The notes beneath the pieces were generated by a model that did no database searches, was not told where the DNA came from, and saw only the letters and a list, made by a program, of their open reading frames with translations. Both the position numbers and the translations under genes were made by a program. A stretch of DNA of 64,000 bases, from assembly GCA_035447925.1 (NCBI GenBank), contig DAOTHY010000004.1, forward strand, positions 10,890 to 74,889, given 5' to 3'. Origin of the DNA: JASUTC01 sp035447925. Its GTDB lineage: Bacteria > Thermotogota > Thermotogae > MWEM01. Shown piece after piece: positions 29,056 through 37,648 of the stretch; the stretch's first letter is position 1; the number at the start of each line of letters is the position of its first letter.

Positions 29056-32000
29056 CTATTTTTCGATAACTCCAAATTTAATTTGACCATGTTCAGTCTG
29101 AAGGGTATAGACATATTTTTCCTTATCCGGATAGTTCAGACAACCATCGTTTGATTTTAGTGAAATCGGTGAACTGATCGACAACACTGCTTCTTTTTTT
29201 GAAGCTTCTCTCATAGCGTTGCCCACAAAAATATTACACTGTTCACAAACCCCGTCCGAAAGATCTCTTTCATTAAGCATCTTTGCGTTGATATCCATCA
29301 ACAATTTTGAGGCAAAGATTTCAGCAATCCTTTTTTCTGCAGATAAAAACACCGTGGCATAGACCGAACCACTCAAGCGTATAAGAGAAGTATATCGGAA
29401 TAATTCTATGCAATCCTCCTCTCTTTTCTGATTGACCGCTTTTAACGCTATTTCCTGTGTTTGCAAGTATTCATCGACTTCCTTCTTGATCATATCCAGA
29501 ATATCTTTGAGGGGGATTTCTGGCATTTCGTGGGCTTCTCTGATAGGGATCAGAAGTTTAAACGTTGTACCAAGACCTTTTTTAGTTTGTATTTCAATGC
29601 TGCCTTGAAATTTTTCCACTTCATGTTTCAAAGCCGACAGTCCTACCCCTCGACCGGAGATATCCGAAACGGTTTCACTGGTGCTTAATCCATCCATGAG
29701 AATTAGATTCAAAATCTCTTTTTCGGCCATTTTTTTTGATTGCTCAGGATCTAAAAAGCCTTTTTCATAAGCACTATGAAGAACAGCATCCAAATTAATA
29801 CCCCTGCCGTCATCATGAATAATTAACTGAATCATTTCGCCCAATTGTGTTACTTCCACTCGAATCTGCCCGTATTCTGATTTACCTGTACAGGCGCGTT
29901 CTTCTGGGGTTTCAATGCCGTGATAGATGCTGTTTCTGAAAAGATGTGTGAGAGATCTGATCAGTGGTTTGTAAAGTTCTCTGTCAACGGCAATATCCTC
30001 ACCCTCTATGACAATAGGGGTTATAAATTTCCCCATTCGTTGGGCCAATTGACTGGTATAATTTTTATAATAGGAAAGCAACTCTCGGAAGGAAGTGTAT
30101 CTCAAGCGTTTTAAATCGATGAGAAATTCTCTGCCCTCTTCTCCCAGTTCACTTTCAGCGATTTTGTTTTCAAGTTCGTAGATGCGGTCCGGATCGATGG
30201 TTAATTTTTGTTCATTTGAGAAAAAGTCAGATCCAAGCAATTCCCTGATGATGTCGAGGTCCTTTCGAACCCACGAATTATAGTCATAAGCACTGAAAAA
30301 GTCTATTAATTGATCGTTGTTGAACTTAAGTAAATCTTTACGCTGCTCGTTGAGAACATTTTCAAAGGAGTGAAGTGCAGTAACGGCGTTAATGGTATCG
30401 AAATTGGCAAAACTCCCCTTATAAGTATGGATCATTCTCAGAATTTCTGCAATCTTGTCTTCTGCTCTCAATTGGCTGTTGCAGATTTGTCCCATGCTGT
30501 TCATTGTAAAATCTCTAAAGTCACGAATCAGATCCAAATAGTCTTGCCTTGAGTTCAAGACCTTAATGACCATCTTTAGGATATTTCTTTCATTTTCAAT
30601 CTCATTTTGAAGTTCTACCTTTTCTGAGATGTCGTGAAGAATCACCATGATTTTTCGACCTTCCGAGCTGGTATCAATCACTTTGTAATTCAACTTGATG
30701 ATTTTGTTGTTGATGGTAATGGTTTCAGGTAGCAGTGAAATATACATATCAATGGCATAAGCTTTGTCTTCTGTCAGGATTTTTATAAAAACCTTATCCA
30801 AAAAATCCACCATTTGGTTTTTTTCATCCGCAAGAATAACCGAAATTGATCGATTGGAAATCTTTTTACCAAAGATCTGTTCACATTGCAAAGAATATTC
30901 AGAATCGATGATCAGGGATTCCGAGAAGGTTAAAAAACCTTCTTCCGTATTATCCAAAAGGGTTTTTAAGGCGACAGTCGTTTTGTTTAGTTCGAATGTT
31001 CTCTCTTCGACTTTTCTGTCCAATTCATTATAGGAGCTTTCCAGCTCTTCGTTCATTGCGGTTAATTCTTCATATGAGGCATAGAGTTCATCAGAAGTGG
31101 ATTGGAGTTCTTTGTATGTTTTTTGAAAGTCTCTAACCATGATGATTCCGAAGCTAAAGATAATGACCATGGATGATAAGGCGTAAACAGGAAAAGGAAT
31201 AATCGTTCCGATCAATTGAACAACCAACAGATAAATGGTGCTGGTTGCCAATATGGTGACGGGATAGATGAACTCGGTAGTTTTTCTGTTAAAAGATAAA
31301 AAAATCATGAAGCTCAAGTTGATATAGCTCATGATGTATTGGGCGATGTCCATGCCGAGATAAATGACAAAACAAGTGATGATGTTTGGAAAGAGGAGCT
31401 TATGACTAAAATTGTTCTGACTGTCTTTATTGTAATAGGATTCAATACCAATGACCAGGAAATAGATAAACAAGGTGTAACTGATTGGCTGTAACACTTT
31501 GAAGAGTTGGTCAGCGGGCATGGTTGTTAAATAATCCGGTGAATTGAGAATGTACAAAAAACTGCCCAAAGAGTTAAACAGCATGGCAATTCCCATGGCA
31601 ACATAGGAATTTTTCTTTGCTGAAACGTGTTTTCCCAAAGAAATCAGAATAATAGAAAGTAAAGCGGCCATTCCGAAAACAATCAAGTAAAAATCCTGCC
31701 CAAGAAACTGGAGAGAATGTATTTGTGCCTTTAACTTAAAATAATCTCCAAAGTAGGGTGCTGTAAAGATTTCTAGTCTGTCTCTGCCTAAATAATGAAT
31801 AATAACCTTATTGGTTGTTGTGATTAAAGAGTGATCGATTTGTTCGATGTGAGAATACAATAGCTGACTTGATTTTTCTATCTCTCTGGGAAATGTCATA
31901 TCTGAGATCATTTCACCGTTAAAAATCACCTGAACATGGGTTCCCCTGACTGCAGGTATCAACAGTCCCGAAGTCATGATATCAGACAGCTCGACCTCAC

Positions 32001-32259
32001 CATAGAGGCTGAAATGAATGGGGCCTCTTTGATCGATTTCCATCGGAAACTGGAATCGTTCGGATTCAGAAGCTTGGGAGGCAAAAACATCTTCGCCGGT
32101 CGTATCCTCTGTTACTGAATAATAAACTGAAATCCAATCCACATGAATATTATCAGCGCTATTGACGGGATTGAAAAAAATAATATAGAAAAGAACAAGG
32201 ACAATAATAATGATGGCTAAAGCACTTAGTGTTATGGTTATCTTTCTTCTATTCATCAT
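29056..32259 (-). CDS. 7TM CheA-like histidine kinase with Hpt and C-terminal CheX-like phosphatase domain
   Basis: A 1,067-residue protein. TM1 at 8-29 is followed by an extracytoplasmic domain (~30-190), seven helices (~195-385) in 7TMR-DISM style, a coiled coil and a PAS-like region (LLDNTEEGFLTFSE). An Hpt helix bundle has HTYKGSFANF (His611). The CheA-type ATPase has HLFRNSIYHGIETPEER, DDGRGINLD, GLSTSETVSDISGRGVGLSAL and GLGTTFKLLIP. The last ~130 residues look like CheX/CheC: D1002-x3-E1006-x2-N1009 then Pro1031, close to the D-x3-E-x2-N-x22-P active-site pattern. It should phosphorylate a receiver and may also dephosphorylate it. The ATG lies inside the end of the LiaF-like gene (11-base overlap). 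Confidence 0.85.
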   Translation of the reverse strand: MMNRRKITITLSALAIIIIVLVLFYIIFFNPVNSADNIHVDWISVYYSVTEDTTGEDVFASQASESERFQFPMEIDQRGPIHFSLYGEVELSDIMTSGLLIPAVRGTHVQVIFNGEMISDMTFPREIEKSSQLLYSHIEQIDHSLITTTNKVIIHYLGRDRLEIFTAPYFGDYFKLKAQIHSLQFLGQDFYLIVFGMAALLSIILISLGKHVSAKKNSYVAMGIAMLFNSLGSFLYILNSPDYLTTMPADQLFKVLQPISYTLFIYFLVIGIESYYNKDSQNNFSHKLLFPNIITCFVIYLGMDIAQYIMSYINLSFMIFLSFNRKTTEFIYPVTILATSTIYLLVVQLIGTIIPFPVYALSSMVIIFSFGIIMVRDFQKTYKELQSTSDELYASYEELTAMNEELESSYNELDRKVEERTFELNKTTVALKTLLDNTEEGFLTFSESLIIDSEYSLQCEQIFGKKISNRSISVILADEKNQMVDFLDKVFIKILTEDKAYAIDMYISLLPETITINNKIIKLNYKVIDTSSEGRKIMVILHDISEKVELQNEIENERNILKMVIKVLNSRQDYLDLIRDFRDFTMNSMGQICNSQLRAEDKIAEILRMIHTYKGSFANFDTINAVTALHSFENVLNEQRKDLLKFNNDQLIDFFSAYDYNSWVRKDLDIIRELLGSDFFSNEQKLTIDPDRIYELENKIAESELGEEGREFLIDLKRLRYTSFRELLSYYKNYTSQLAQRMGKFITPIVIEGEDIAVDRELYKPLIRSLTHLFRNSIYHGIETPEERACTGKSEYGQIRVEVTQLGEMIQLIIHDDGRGINLDAVLHSAYEKGFLDPEQSKKMAEKEILNLILMDGLSTSETVSDISGRGVGLSALKHEVEKFQGSIEIQTKKGLGTTFKLLIPIREAHEMPEIPLKDILDMIKKEVDEYLQTQEIALKAVNQKREEDCIELFRYTSLIRLSGSVYATVFLSAEKRIAEIFASKLLMDINAKMLNERDLSDGVCEQCNIFVGNAMREASKKEAVLSISSPISLKSNDGCLNYPDKEKYVYTLQTEHGQIKFGVIEK

Positions 32260-33103
32260 CGATGGTATTTAGATCAAATGTGTTAATAGCGGCATGTACT
32301 TCAACATCCAAATCCGGATCATAATCGACTTCCTTAAAGGAATCGCCTATCGTTAATTTATTAATCGCAGATTCCATCGTTTTTGTATATCTGGACCCCT
32401 TTGGTGCAAGGATATCCAGGTTGTTAATCGCAGATTCACAAACAATTTCCATAGGGATGGCAAACTCTCTGATGGATAAATCCATACTGAGTATAGCGGT
32501 GTTAATGTCGATAATCTCTATCGTACTTTTATCGAGCATCATGTTGCCTTTTAATACGGCAGAATCGATCAGCAGCTCAATATTGGATGATTCGGGTATT
32601 TGAAGGTGCAATTCATATTTGGGTTTTCCGAAAAGAAAAAATTTATTGCCATCCTTTTTTGATATCCGAACCCTGTTGTCATAAATTTTTACATCTGTAT
32701 CGTCTGTGTTTGAAAAATAAGTACCCGAGATGACATTTTGTAAAGTCTCGTCTGTTGAAACCTCCAAGTAGACTGTCGGTAAGTCCAGTTCGATAATAAT
32801 TTTTTCCAGATTCTGGTCAAAAGCTGCTTGGAATTGATAAGATTCATACTTCTGATCTGAAAGATAATCGGTGGGATAAAAGATCAATGCCAAGGTAAAG
32901 CCAATAATAAAAATCGCATTTACAAATCTGAGCCATCTTAACCCCTTGATATTGGAAAGAATCGATAGCCCCACCAAGATGAGAATAAACGGCCAAAGAT
33001 AAAAAAGGTTTTCGAGTATTGTGGAGAATATGGATGAATCGAAAAGCCCAAAGACCAGCAATATTCCCACAACAAGCAACAACACTCCAAAAAAAAGGCG
33101 CAT
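32249..33103 (-). CDS. LiaF-like membrane protein with beta-repeat (toastrack-type) domain
   Basis: A 284-residue protein. The first ~85 residues hold three to four membrane helices of the small LiaI/DUF5668 type (GVLLLVVGILLVFGLF, LWPFILILVGLSIL, FVNAIFIIGFTLALIF). The remainder is a beta-rich outside or cytoplasmic domain with ladder-like repeats (IELLIDSAVLKGN, IIDINTAILSMDLS, EIVCESAINNLDI, TKTMESAINKLTI), as in DUF4097/LiaF toastrack domains. LiaF-type proteins repress envelope-stress kinases. Here the gene abuts the PspC gene (ATG directly after its TAA) and overlaps the kinase start by 11 bases, fitting a sensing role for that kinase. Confidence 0.75.
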   Translation of the reverse strand: MRLFFGVLLLVVGILLVFGLFDSSIFSTILENLFYLWPFILILVGLSILSNIKGLRWLRFVNAIFIIGFTLALIFYPTDYLSDQKYESYQFQAAFDQNLEKIIIELDLPTVYLEVSTDETLQNVISGTYFSNTDDTDVKIYDNRVRISKKDGNKFFLFGKPKYELHLQIPESSNIELLIDSAVLKGNMMLDKSTIEIIDINTAILSMDLSIREFAIPMEIVCESAINNLDILAPKGSRYTKTMESAINKLTIGDSFKEVDYDPDLDVEVHAAINTFDLNTIDDE

Positions 33104-33577
33104 TTAATTTCCCTCCTTGAAGAATCTTAACAGAACAGCTCCTCCGGCTATTATCAGCAAAATTCCGATGATTACTCTCCAAGAAACATTCCAATCAAAG
33201 ATTTGGCTGAAAAGAAACAAAATACCCACGATTACTATCCCGACACCAATTGCGATTTTTCCGTGTCTTTCTCTTTCTAATTGTTCTTTAATTTTTTGCT
33301 CGCTGTGATAGGTCTGTGTTTGTTGATCGTAATGGGAATCGTATACGTTGGTGTCCTGATCGTTCATTTCTTCAGGCGCAGATCTTTTTACCGGTTCTTC
33401 CGGAATAATGATCCAGGCTATGATATAGAGAAAGATGCCGGTTCCAGCCAGTAAAATGGTAGCTGCCCATATCAGTCTGATTATCACCGGATCCACATTC
33501 AAATACTTACCCATTCCGGAACAAATACCGGCCAGCACTCGATCATCCCTTGACCTGTATAAACGCTTTTCTCCCAT
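33104..33577 (-). CDS. PspC-domain membrane protein
   Basis: About 157 residues. The N-terminal PspC domain is clear: KRLYRSRDDRVLAGICSGMGKYLNVDPVIIRLIWAA, then a helix GTGIFLYIIAWIIIPEEP. A charged linker leads to two further helices (KIAIGVGIVIVGILFLF, WRVIIGILLIIAGGAVLL) of LiaI type. PspC proteins sense membrane stress in the phage-shock and Lia systems. The ATG at 33577 lies six bases after AGGCGGTG; a GTG nine bases upstream overlaps that site and is less likely. The Shine-Dalgarno of the next gene (AAGGAGG) is inside this gene's end. Confidence 0.88.
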   Translation of the reverse strand: MGEKRLYRSRDDRVLAGICSGMGKYLNVDPVIIRLIWAATILLAGTGIFLYIIAWIIIPEEPVKRSAPEEMNDQDTNVYDSHYDQQTQTYHSEQKIKEQLERERHGKIAIGVGIVIVGILFLFSQIFDWNVSWRVIIGILLIIAGGAVLLRFFKEGN

Positions 33578-33595
33578 ATTCTTCACCGCCTATGT

Positions 33596-33976
33596 TTATT
33601 TTCCAAGCCGGAACCCATCGGGTAACAGCTGGGAAAGACTATATTCTTTCTCTTTTCCGTTGGTGTTAATCAAGATGACTCGCATGTCTCCAAATTCCCA
33701 CAAAAACTGTCTGCAAGCGCCACAAGGCGAAGCCGGCTCTTCGGAACGGGTGGCCACTGCAATGGCCTCAAATTCCATCTCACCTTCAGAAACAGCTTTA
33801 ACACAGGCAACCCTTTCTGCGCAAATGGTTAACCCGTAGGATGAATTTTCAATGTTCGTACCGGTATAGATCTTTCCGCTCTTTGTTAAGATTGCAGCAC
33901 CCACTGGAAAGTTGGAAAATGGACTGTAACTGTATTCAAGCATCTTTATGGCTTCTTCTTTAATTCTTTTTATCAT
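33596..33976 (-). CDS. cdd: Cytidine deaminase
   Basis: A 126-residue small homotetrameric-type CDA converting cytidine or deoxycytidine to the uridine form in pyrimidine salvage. SYSPFSNFPVGAA, GTNIENSSYGLTICAERVA (catalytic Glu, first zinc Cys) and PASPCGACRQFL (two zinc Cys) are all intact. The ATG is six bases after GAGG and overlaps the CNNM gene by 17 bases. Confidence 0.97.
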   Translation of the reverse strand: MIKRIKEEAIKMLEYSYSPFSNFPVGAAILTKSGKIYTGTNIENSSYGLTICAERVACVKAVSEGEMEFEAIAVATRSEEPASPCGACRQFLWEFGDMRVILINTNGKEKEYSLSQLLPDGFRLGK

Positions 33977-35354
33977 GATAATCCTCTTCCTTTTCGATGG
34001 ACTTTTTAAACATTAGATCTTCATCGTCATCATACATCTTCATTTTGACTTCAGGCTTAACAATCATTTTAATTTTCTCAATTCTTGTTTTGCTGGCAGC
34101 CAGAATTCTGAAATAAAATCCGTTAACCTTCATTTCTTCTCCGACCTTAGGAACCCTTTCAAACAGTTCCAGCAGATAGCCGCCTATGGATTCGAAATCG
34201 GTTTCGGGGAATGTAACATCCAATTCTCTCTCTATATCGTTGATGGGAACCTTGGAATCGATGATAAAAGTGGTGGGATTCAGTCTGTCAATCCCGAAAA
34301 CTTCCCCTTCATCAAATTCATCCATGATTTCTCCCATTACTTCCTCTATGATATCCTCAATGGTTACCAAGCCTTCTGTACCACCGTATTCATCGACAAC
34401 TATTGCCATGTGAACCATGTTGTCTTTAAACTCCTGAAGGAGGGCGTCAATTTTCTTTGTCTCGGGGACATAATAAGGGACACGGCTGATTTCTCTGACA
34501 TTGAGTTTTTCTAAAATATCCGTACCTCGCTCATCAATTGCTTTGATGATGTCTTTGGCGTAAAGAATGCCTGTGATGTTATCGATGTTGTCCGTATAGA
34601 CCGGAAACCTTGAATAGCCTTCTTCTCTGACGCAGGTTAACGCATCAGTTAAAAGGGTGTTTTCATCCAAGGCGATGACATCCACCCTTGGGATCATAAT
34701 TTCCTTTACATTGGTTTCTTTGAGTCCAAGAGCCCTGGTCAGCATTTTGCTTTCTTCAATTTCAATGGCCCCTTCTTGTGCACCAACCTGCATGGCGTAT
34801 ACGATCTCGTTTTCAGTGATGAATGGGGTATCCTTGACGACACTTCCACCCAAAAGCCGAATAAAAACGTTACTGATTCTCACCAATAACCAGATTAAAG
34901 GAGTCAGGATATAGCTGAGAAAGGTAATCATCCTAATGACCAAGTGAAAAACCCTTTCGGGGTTTTGGGTTGCAAAGACCTTTGGAGTAATCTCCCCAAA
35001 AATCAGAATCAGCATGGTCATGATCCCAGTTACAATAGCTGTTGCATTTCCCGCATTGCTATTGGGAAGCAAATTTAAAGCAATTAATGTTGCTAAAGAC
35101 GAGGCAAAGATGTTCACGAAATTGTTAAAGACCAAAATGGTTGTCAACAACTTGTTTGGTTCATGCAATGCCGTTTCAACGACCTTGCGTTTTTCCTTAG
35201 AATCGGCTTTTTCCGCTAATTCCTTCAACCGAAGTTTGGTCATCGAACTCAGAGCTGTTTCCGAACCTGAAAAAATTGCTGATAAAAATAACATCAATCC
35301 CAACAAAATAAACTGCAATGTCAATGCGTTGCTACTAAAAGGTTCTGGTTCCAC
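33960..35354 (-). CDS. CNNM/CorC-type transporter-like protein (hemolysin family)
   Basis: About 464 residues: a CNNM domain with three to four helices (LTLQFILLGLMLFLSAIFSGSETALSSM; LLTTILVFNNFVNIFASSLA; AIVTGIMTMLILIFGEITPKVFA), two CBS motifs (IMIPRVDVIALDEN, ISRVPYYVPETKKI) and a C-terminal CorC_HlyC domain (FESIGGYLLELFERVPKVGEE). Members are linked to magnesium or other divalent cation efflux; the substrate here is not visible. The open frame extends to 35399, but the GTG there lacks a Shine-Dalgarno. The GTG at 35354 has GGGGG five bases upstream and avoids overlapping rlmH. Confidence 0.9.
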   Translation of the reverse strand: MEPEPFSSNALTLQFILLGLMLFLSAIFSGSETALSSMTKLRLKELAEKADSKEKRKVVETALHEPNKLLTTILVFNNFVNIFASSLATLIALNLLPNSNAGNATAIVTGIMTMLILIFGEITPKVFATQNPERVFHLVIRMITFLSYILTPLIWLLVRISNVFIRLLGGSVVKDTPFITENEIVYAMQVGAQEGAIEIEESKMLTRALGLKETNVKEIMIPRVDVIALDENTLLTDALTCVREEGYSRFPVYTDNIDNITGILYAKDIIKAIDERGTDILEKLNVREISRVPYYVPETKKIDALLQEFKDNMVHMAIVVDEYGGTEGLVTIEDIIEEVMGEIMDEFDEGEVFGIDRLNPTTFIIDSKVPINDIERELDVTFPETDFESIGGYLLELFERVPKVGEEMKVNGFYFRILAASKTRIEKIKMIVKPEVKMKMYDDDEDLMFKKSIEKEEDYHDKKN

Positions 35355-35379
35355 TTGAACCCCCACCGTCCTTTCTATT

Positions 35380-35841
35380 CTAATAATGGTATTTTTCACC
35401 GTTTATAATCTTCATTCCTCTGTAAATTTGCTCAATTAACAAGAGCAAAGCCATTTCATGAGTAAAAGTCATCTTTGAAAGGGCAATGGTCTTTGCTGCC
35501 GCAGATTTGACATCTGAATGAAATCCAGTATAACCCCCTATGGCAAAAAAGAGATCCGCTGAGGAAATCTGCCTGCTTCTTAACAACGTTGCAAATTCCA
35601 TTGAAGTGTACTCTTCTCCTTTTTCATCCAGTACGATTAGCTCTTCATTTTTCACTCTTTTCAGCAATGCTGAAGATTCGCGCTTTTGGATGTCTGTTAC
35701 TTGCTCTCGATTGATGTCCCCGCCGCTTTTCAATTCAACGAGCGAGAATTTTGAATAGGGACTCAACCACTTACAATAGCGCTCAATGCCACTTTTAATG
35801 AACGGGGTCTTTAAAGAGCCGAAATAAGCGATTTTTATCAT
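35380..35841 (-). CDS. rlmH: 23S rRNA pseudouridine-1915 N3-methyltransferase
   Basis: A 153-residue SPOUT methyltransferase that modifies helix 69 of 23S rRNA. Signatures: ERYCKWLSPYSKF, LIVLDEKGEEYTSMEFA, FFAIGGYTGFHSDV (SAM-binding knot) and the terminal IYRGMKIINGEKYHY. No Shine-Dalgarno precedes the ATG. A consensus TGATATAAT ends five bases before it, so the mRNA is probably leaderless. First gene of the minus operon that ends in the CheA-like kinase. Confidence 0.96.
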   Translation of the reverse strand: MIKIAYFGSLKTPFIKSGIERYCKWLSPYSKFSLVELKSGGDINREQVTDIQKRESSALLKRVKNEELIVLDEKGEEYTSMEFATLLRSRQISSADLFFAIGGYTGFHSDVKSAAAKTIALSKMTFTHEMALLLLIEQIYRGMKIINGEKYHY

Positions 35842-35846
35842 GGAAA

Positions 35847-35855
35847 ATTATATCA
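35847..35855 (-). promoter_or_regulatory. Extended -10 promoter placed directly before rlmH
   Basis: The minus strand reads TGATATAAT followed by TTTCC and the rlmH ATG. A start site six or seven bases after the -10 would fall on or within one base of the start codon, giving a leaderless transcript. Confidence 0.7.
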
Positions 35856-35879
35856 TAAAGGCCATCATTCTTGAAGGGA

Positions 35880-35888
35880 TGGTATAAT
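35880..35888 (+). promoter_or_regulatory. Extended -10 promoter of the rnc operon
   Basis: TGGTATAAT, consensus -10 with TGn, 54 bases before the rnc translation start region and back to back with the rlmH promoter. No recognisable -35. Confidence 0.65.
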
Positions 35889-35942
35889 ATGGTTGTAAAT
35901 AAGTTTATATAAGAGCTTGAATCTCAATTCGGAGGGGCCGTC

Positions 35943-36671
35943 ATCATACAAACAGGTGAAAAAAAGCGTTTAGAACGATTGCAAAACATCATTGATATTC
36001 ATTTTTCAAATGAAAATTTACTCTTTCACGCTCTCAGGCATACTTCATATGTGAATGAAAAGGTTCGGTTTAAAAATAAGCTCTTGATGTCCAACGAGCG
36101 CCTCGAATTTTTGGGTGATTCAATTGTCGGTCTGGTGATTGTAGAATACCTGTTCCAACATTTTACCAAAAACTCAGAAGGAGATTTGGCCAAGGCAAAA
36201 TCAGTGCTTGCCAGTGAAACCATACTAGCAAAAGCCGCTAGAAAAATATCGCTTGGAGAATTTATTTTTATGGGACATGGGGAAATGATATCCGGAGGCA
36301 TGGATCGTGACAGTCTGTTGGCAGATGCCTTTGAGGCTCTTTGTGCAGCCATTTACTTGGACAAGGGGTTGGAATGCGTCAGACAATTTATCGTGGACAG
36401 GGTTTATGAATATATTGATGTTGTCATGTTGGATTCTTTAATGCTGGATTACAAGACGAAACTGCAGGAAATGACCCAATCCAAATTAAAAAGCCTCCCG
36501 GATTATATTTTGATGGACTCAATTGGACCGTCACATGACCCTGAATTTGTTGTGGCTTGTGTGGTTGGAGACCACAACTGTGGAGAAGGTCGTGGAAAAA
36601 GCAAAAAAGAAGCGGAACAAAATGCGGCTAAAAAGGCCATTGAATATCTGCAAAGAGAGAATATCTGTTGA
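35943..36671 (+). CDS. rnc: Ribonuclease III, probable non-ATG start
   Basis: Double-strand-specific endonuclease for rRNA and mRNA processing. The catalytic domain has NERLEFLGDSIVGLVI and DRDSLLADAFEALCAAIYLD, with all the acidic metal ligands. The C-terminal dsRBD has LQEMTQSKLKSLPDYIL and GRGKSKKEAEQNAAKKA. The first usual start codon in frame is TTG at 35979, with no ribosome binding site. Reading upstream in frame adds IIQTGEKKRLERLQ, which fits the normal N-terminal helix of the family. GGAGGGG lies seven bases before ATC (35943) and ten before ATA (35946). I therefore propose ATC or ATA as start. Confidence 0.93.
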   Translation: MIQTGEKKRLERLQNIIDIHFSNENLLFHALRHTSYVNEKVRFKNKLLMSNERLEFLGDSIVGLVIVEYLFQHFTKNSEGDLAKAKSVLASETILAKAARKISLGEFIFMGHGEMISGGMDRDSLLADAFEALCAAIYLDKGLECVRQFIVDRVYEYIDVVMLDSLMLDYKTKLQEMTQSKLKSLPDYILMDSIGPSHDPEFVVACVVGDHNCGEGRGKSKKEAEQNAAKKAIEYLQRENIC

Positions 36672-37648
36672 AAAATAAAAAAATGGCTGTTATTCCGGTT
36701 TTTTTGCCCTGGATGGGGTGCGTGAATCGTTGTATTTATTGCAACGAGCAAGCGATTACCGGGTATGATTATCTCAATTATAAAGATCAAGAGATTCTGA
36801 GTCAGCTGGATCGATTAGTCAATCAACAACTAAAGGAAATAAAACCGAACAAAAAGATTCAGCTAGCCTTTTTCGGCGGCTCTTTCTCGAATGCCCCAAG
36901 TGAAATACAGGAGCGATTTCTGAAGTGGGCGAATACCTATATTATCAAGGGGTTAATAGATTCAATCCGAATTTCAACCCGACCGGATTCGATTGATGAA
37001 CATGAGATTAGATTGTTACAACAATATCATTGTGAATCGGTAGAATTGGGGGTTCAGAGTTTCGATGATGAGGTCTTGAGGAAAAACAACCGTGGGCATG
37101 ATGCCTTGGCTGCTGTAAAGGCCATCAAATGCCTTTCTGATGCTGGTTTTGAGATTGGTATCCATTTAATGACCGGCTTGTTTGGATCTAACAATACCTT
37201 GGATGAACAGAGTTACAGAAAAGCTTTAGCCATGAATCCTGCGACCATACGCATACACCCAACGCTGGTTCTGAAAGATACTCCTTTGGAAAAACTATAT
37301 TTGAAAGACCTGTATGTGCCATTGGAATTGAGAGCTACGGTTGAAGAATTGGGAAAATACATTCGCCTGGCTTGGGAGACACCGGTAAAATTAAACAGGA
37401 TTGGCCTGTTTGTTCCAGATACATTACTCTCATCAGTTGTTGCAGGCCCTTATCATCCGGCGTTGGGCGATTTGGCCCGTATTATGGCCGCTGTTTTAGA
37501 GGTTAAAGACCGATTAGCAACAAATGATGTGGTGAGAGTTTCTAAATCAACTTATGAGGGCTTCAAATCCCATCGAGGTTTTTTTGAACCTTATGTAAAA
37601 GAAGAAATATTGTCCGGCAGAATCCGGTACTCGGAGGTGAATGAATGA
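36668..37648 (+). CDS. Radical SAM protein (Elp3/MiaB-type core)
   Basis: A 326-residue protein with the cluster-binding CVNRCIYCN motif (CxxxCxxC) near the N-terminus, AFFGGSFSN, RISTRPDSIDEHEI and VELGVQSFDDEVL, typical of the Elp3-like radical SAM core. The acetyltransferase domain of Elp3 is absent. Proteins like this are often found beside rnc, and the reaction is unknown to me. The TTG start overlaps the rnc stop; an ATG five codons in is possible. The next gene overlaps it by four bases. Confidence 0.88.
   Translation: MKNKKMAVIPVFLPWMGCVNRCIYCNEQAITGYDYLNYKDQEILSQLDRLVNQQLKEIKPNKKIQLAFFGGSFSNAPSEIQERFLKWANTYIIKGLIDSIRISTRPDSIDEHEIRLLQQYHCESVELGVQSFDDEVLRKNNRGHDALAAVKAIKCLSDAGFEIGIHLMTGLFGSNNTLDEQSYRKALAMNPATIRIHPTLVLKDTPLEKLYLKDLYVPLELRATVEELGKYIRLAWETPVKLNRIGLFVPDTLLSSVVAGPYHPALGDLARIMAAVLEVKDRLATNDVVRVSKSTYEGFKSHRGFFEPYVKEEILSGRIRYSEVNE

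Noticed and set aside
33104..35841. CNNM protein as a true hemolysin
   Set aside because: The hemolysin name is historical; the CNNM, CBS and CorC_HlyC domains point to a cation-transport-related role.
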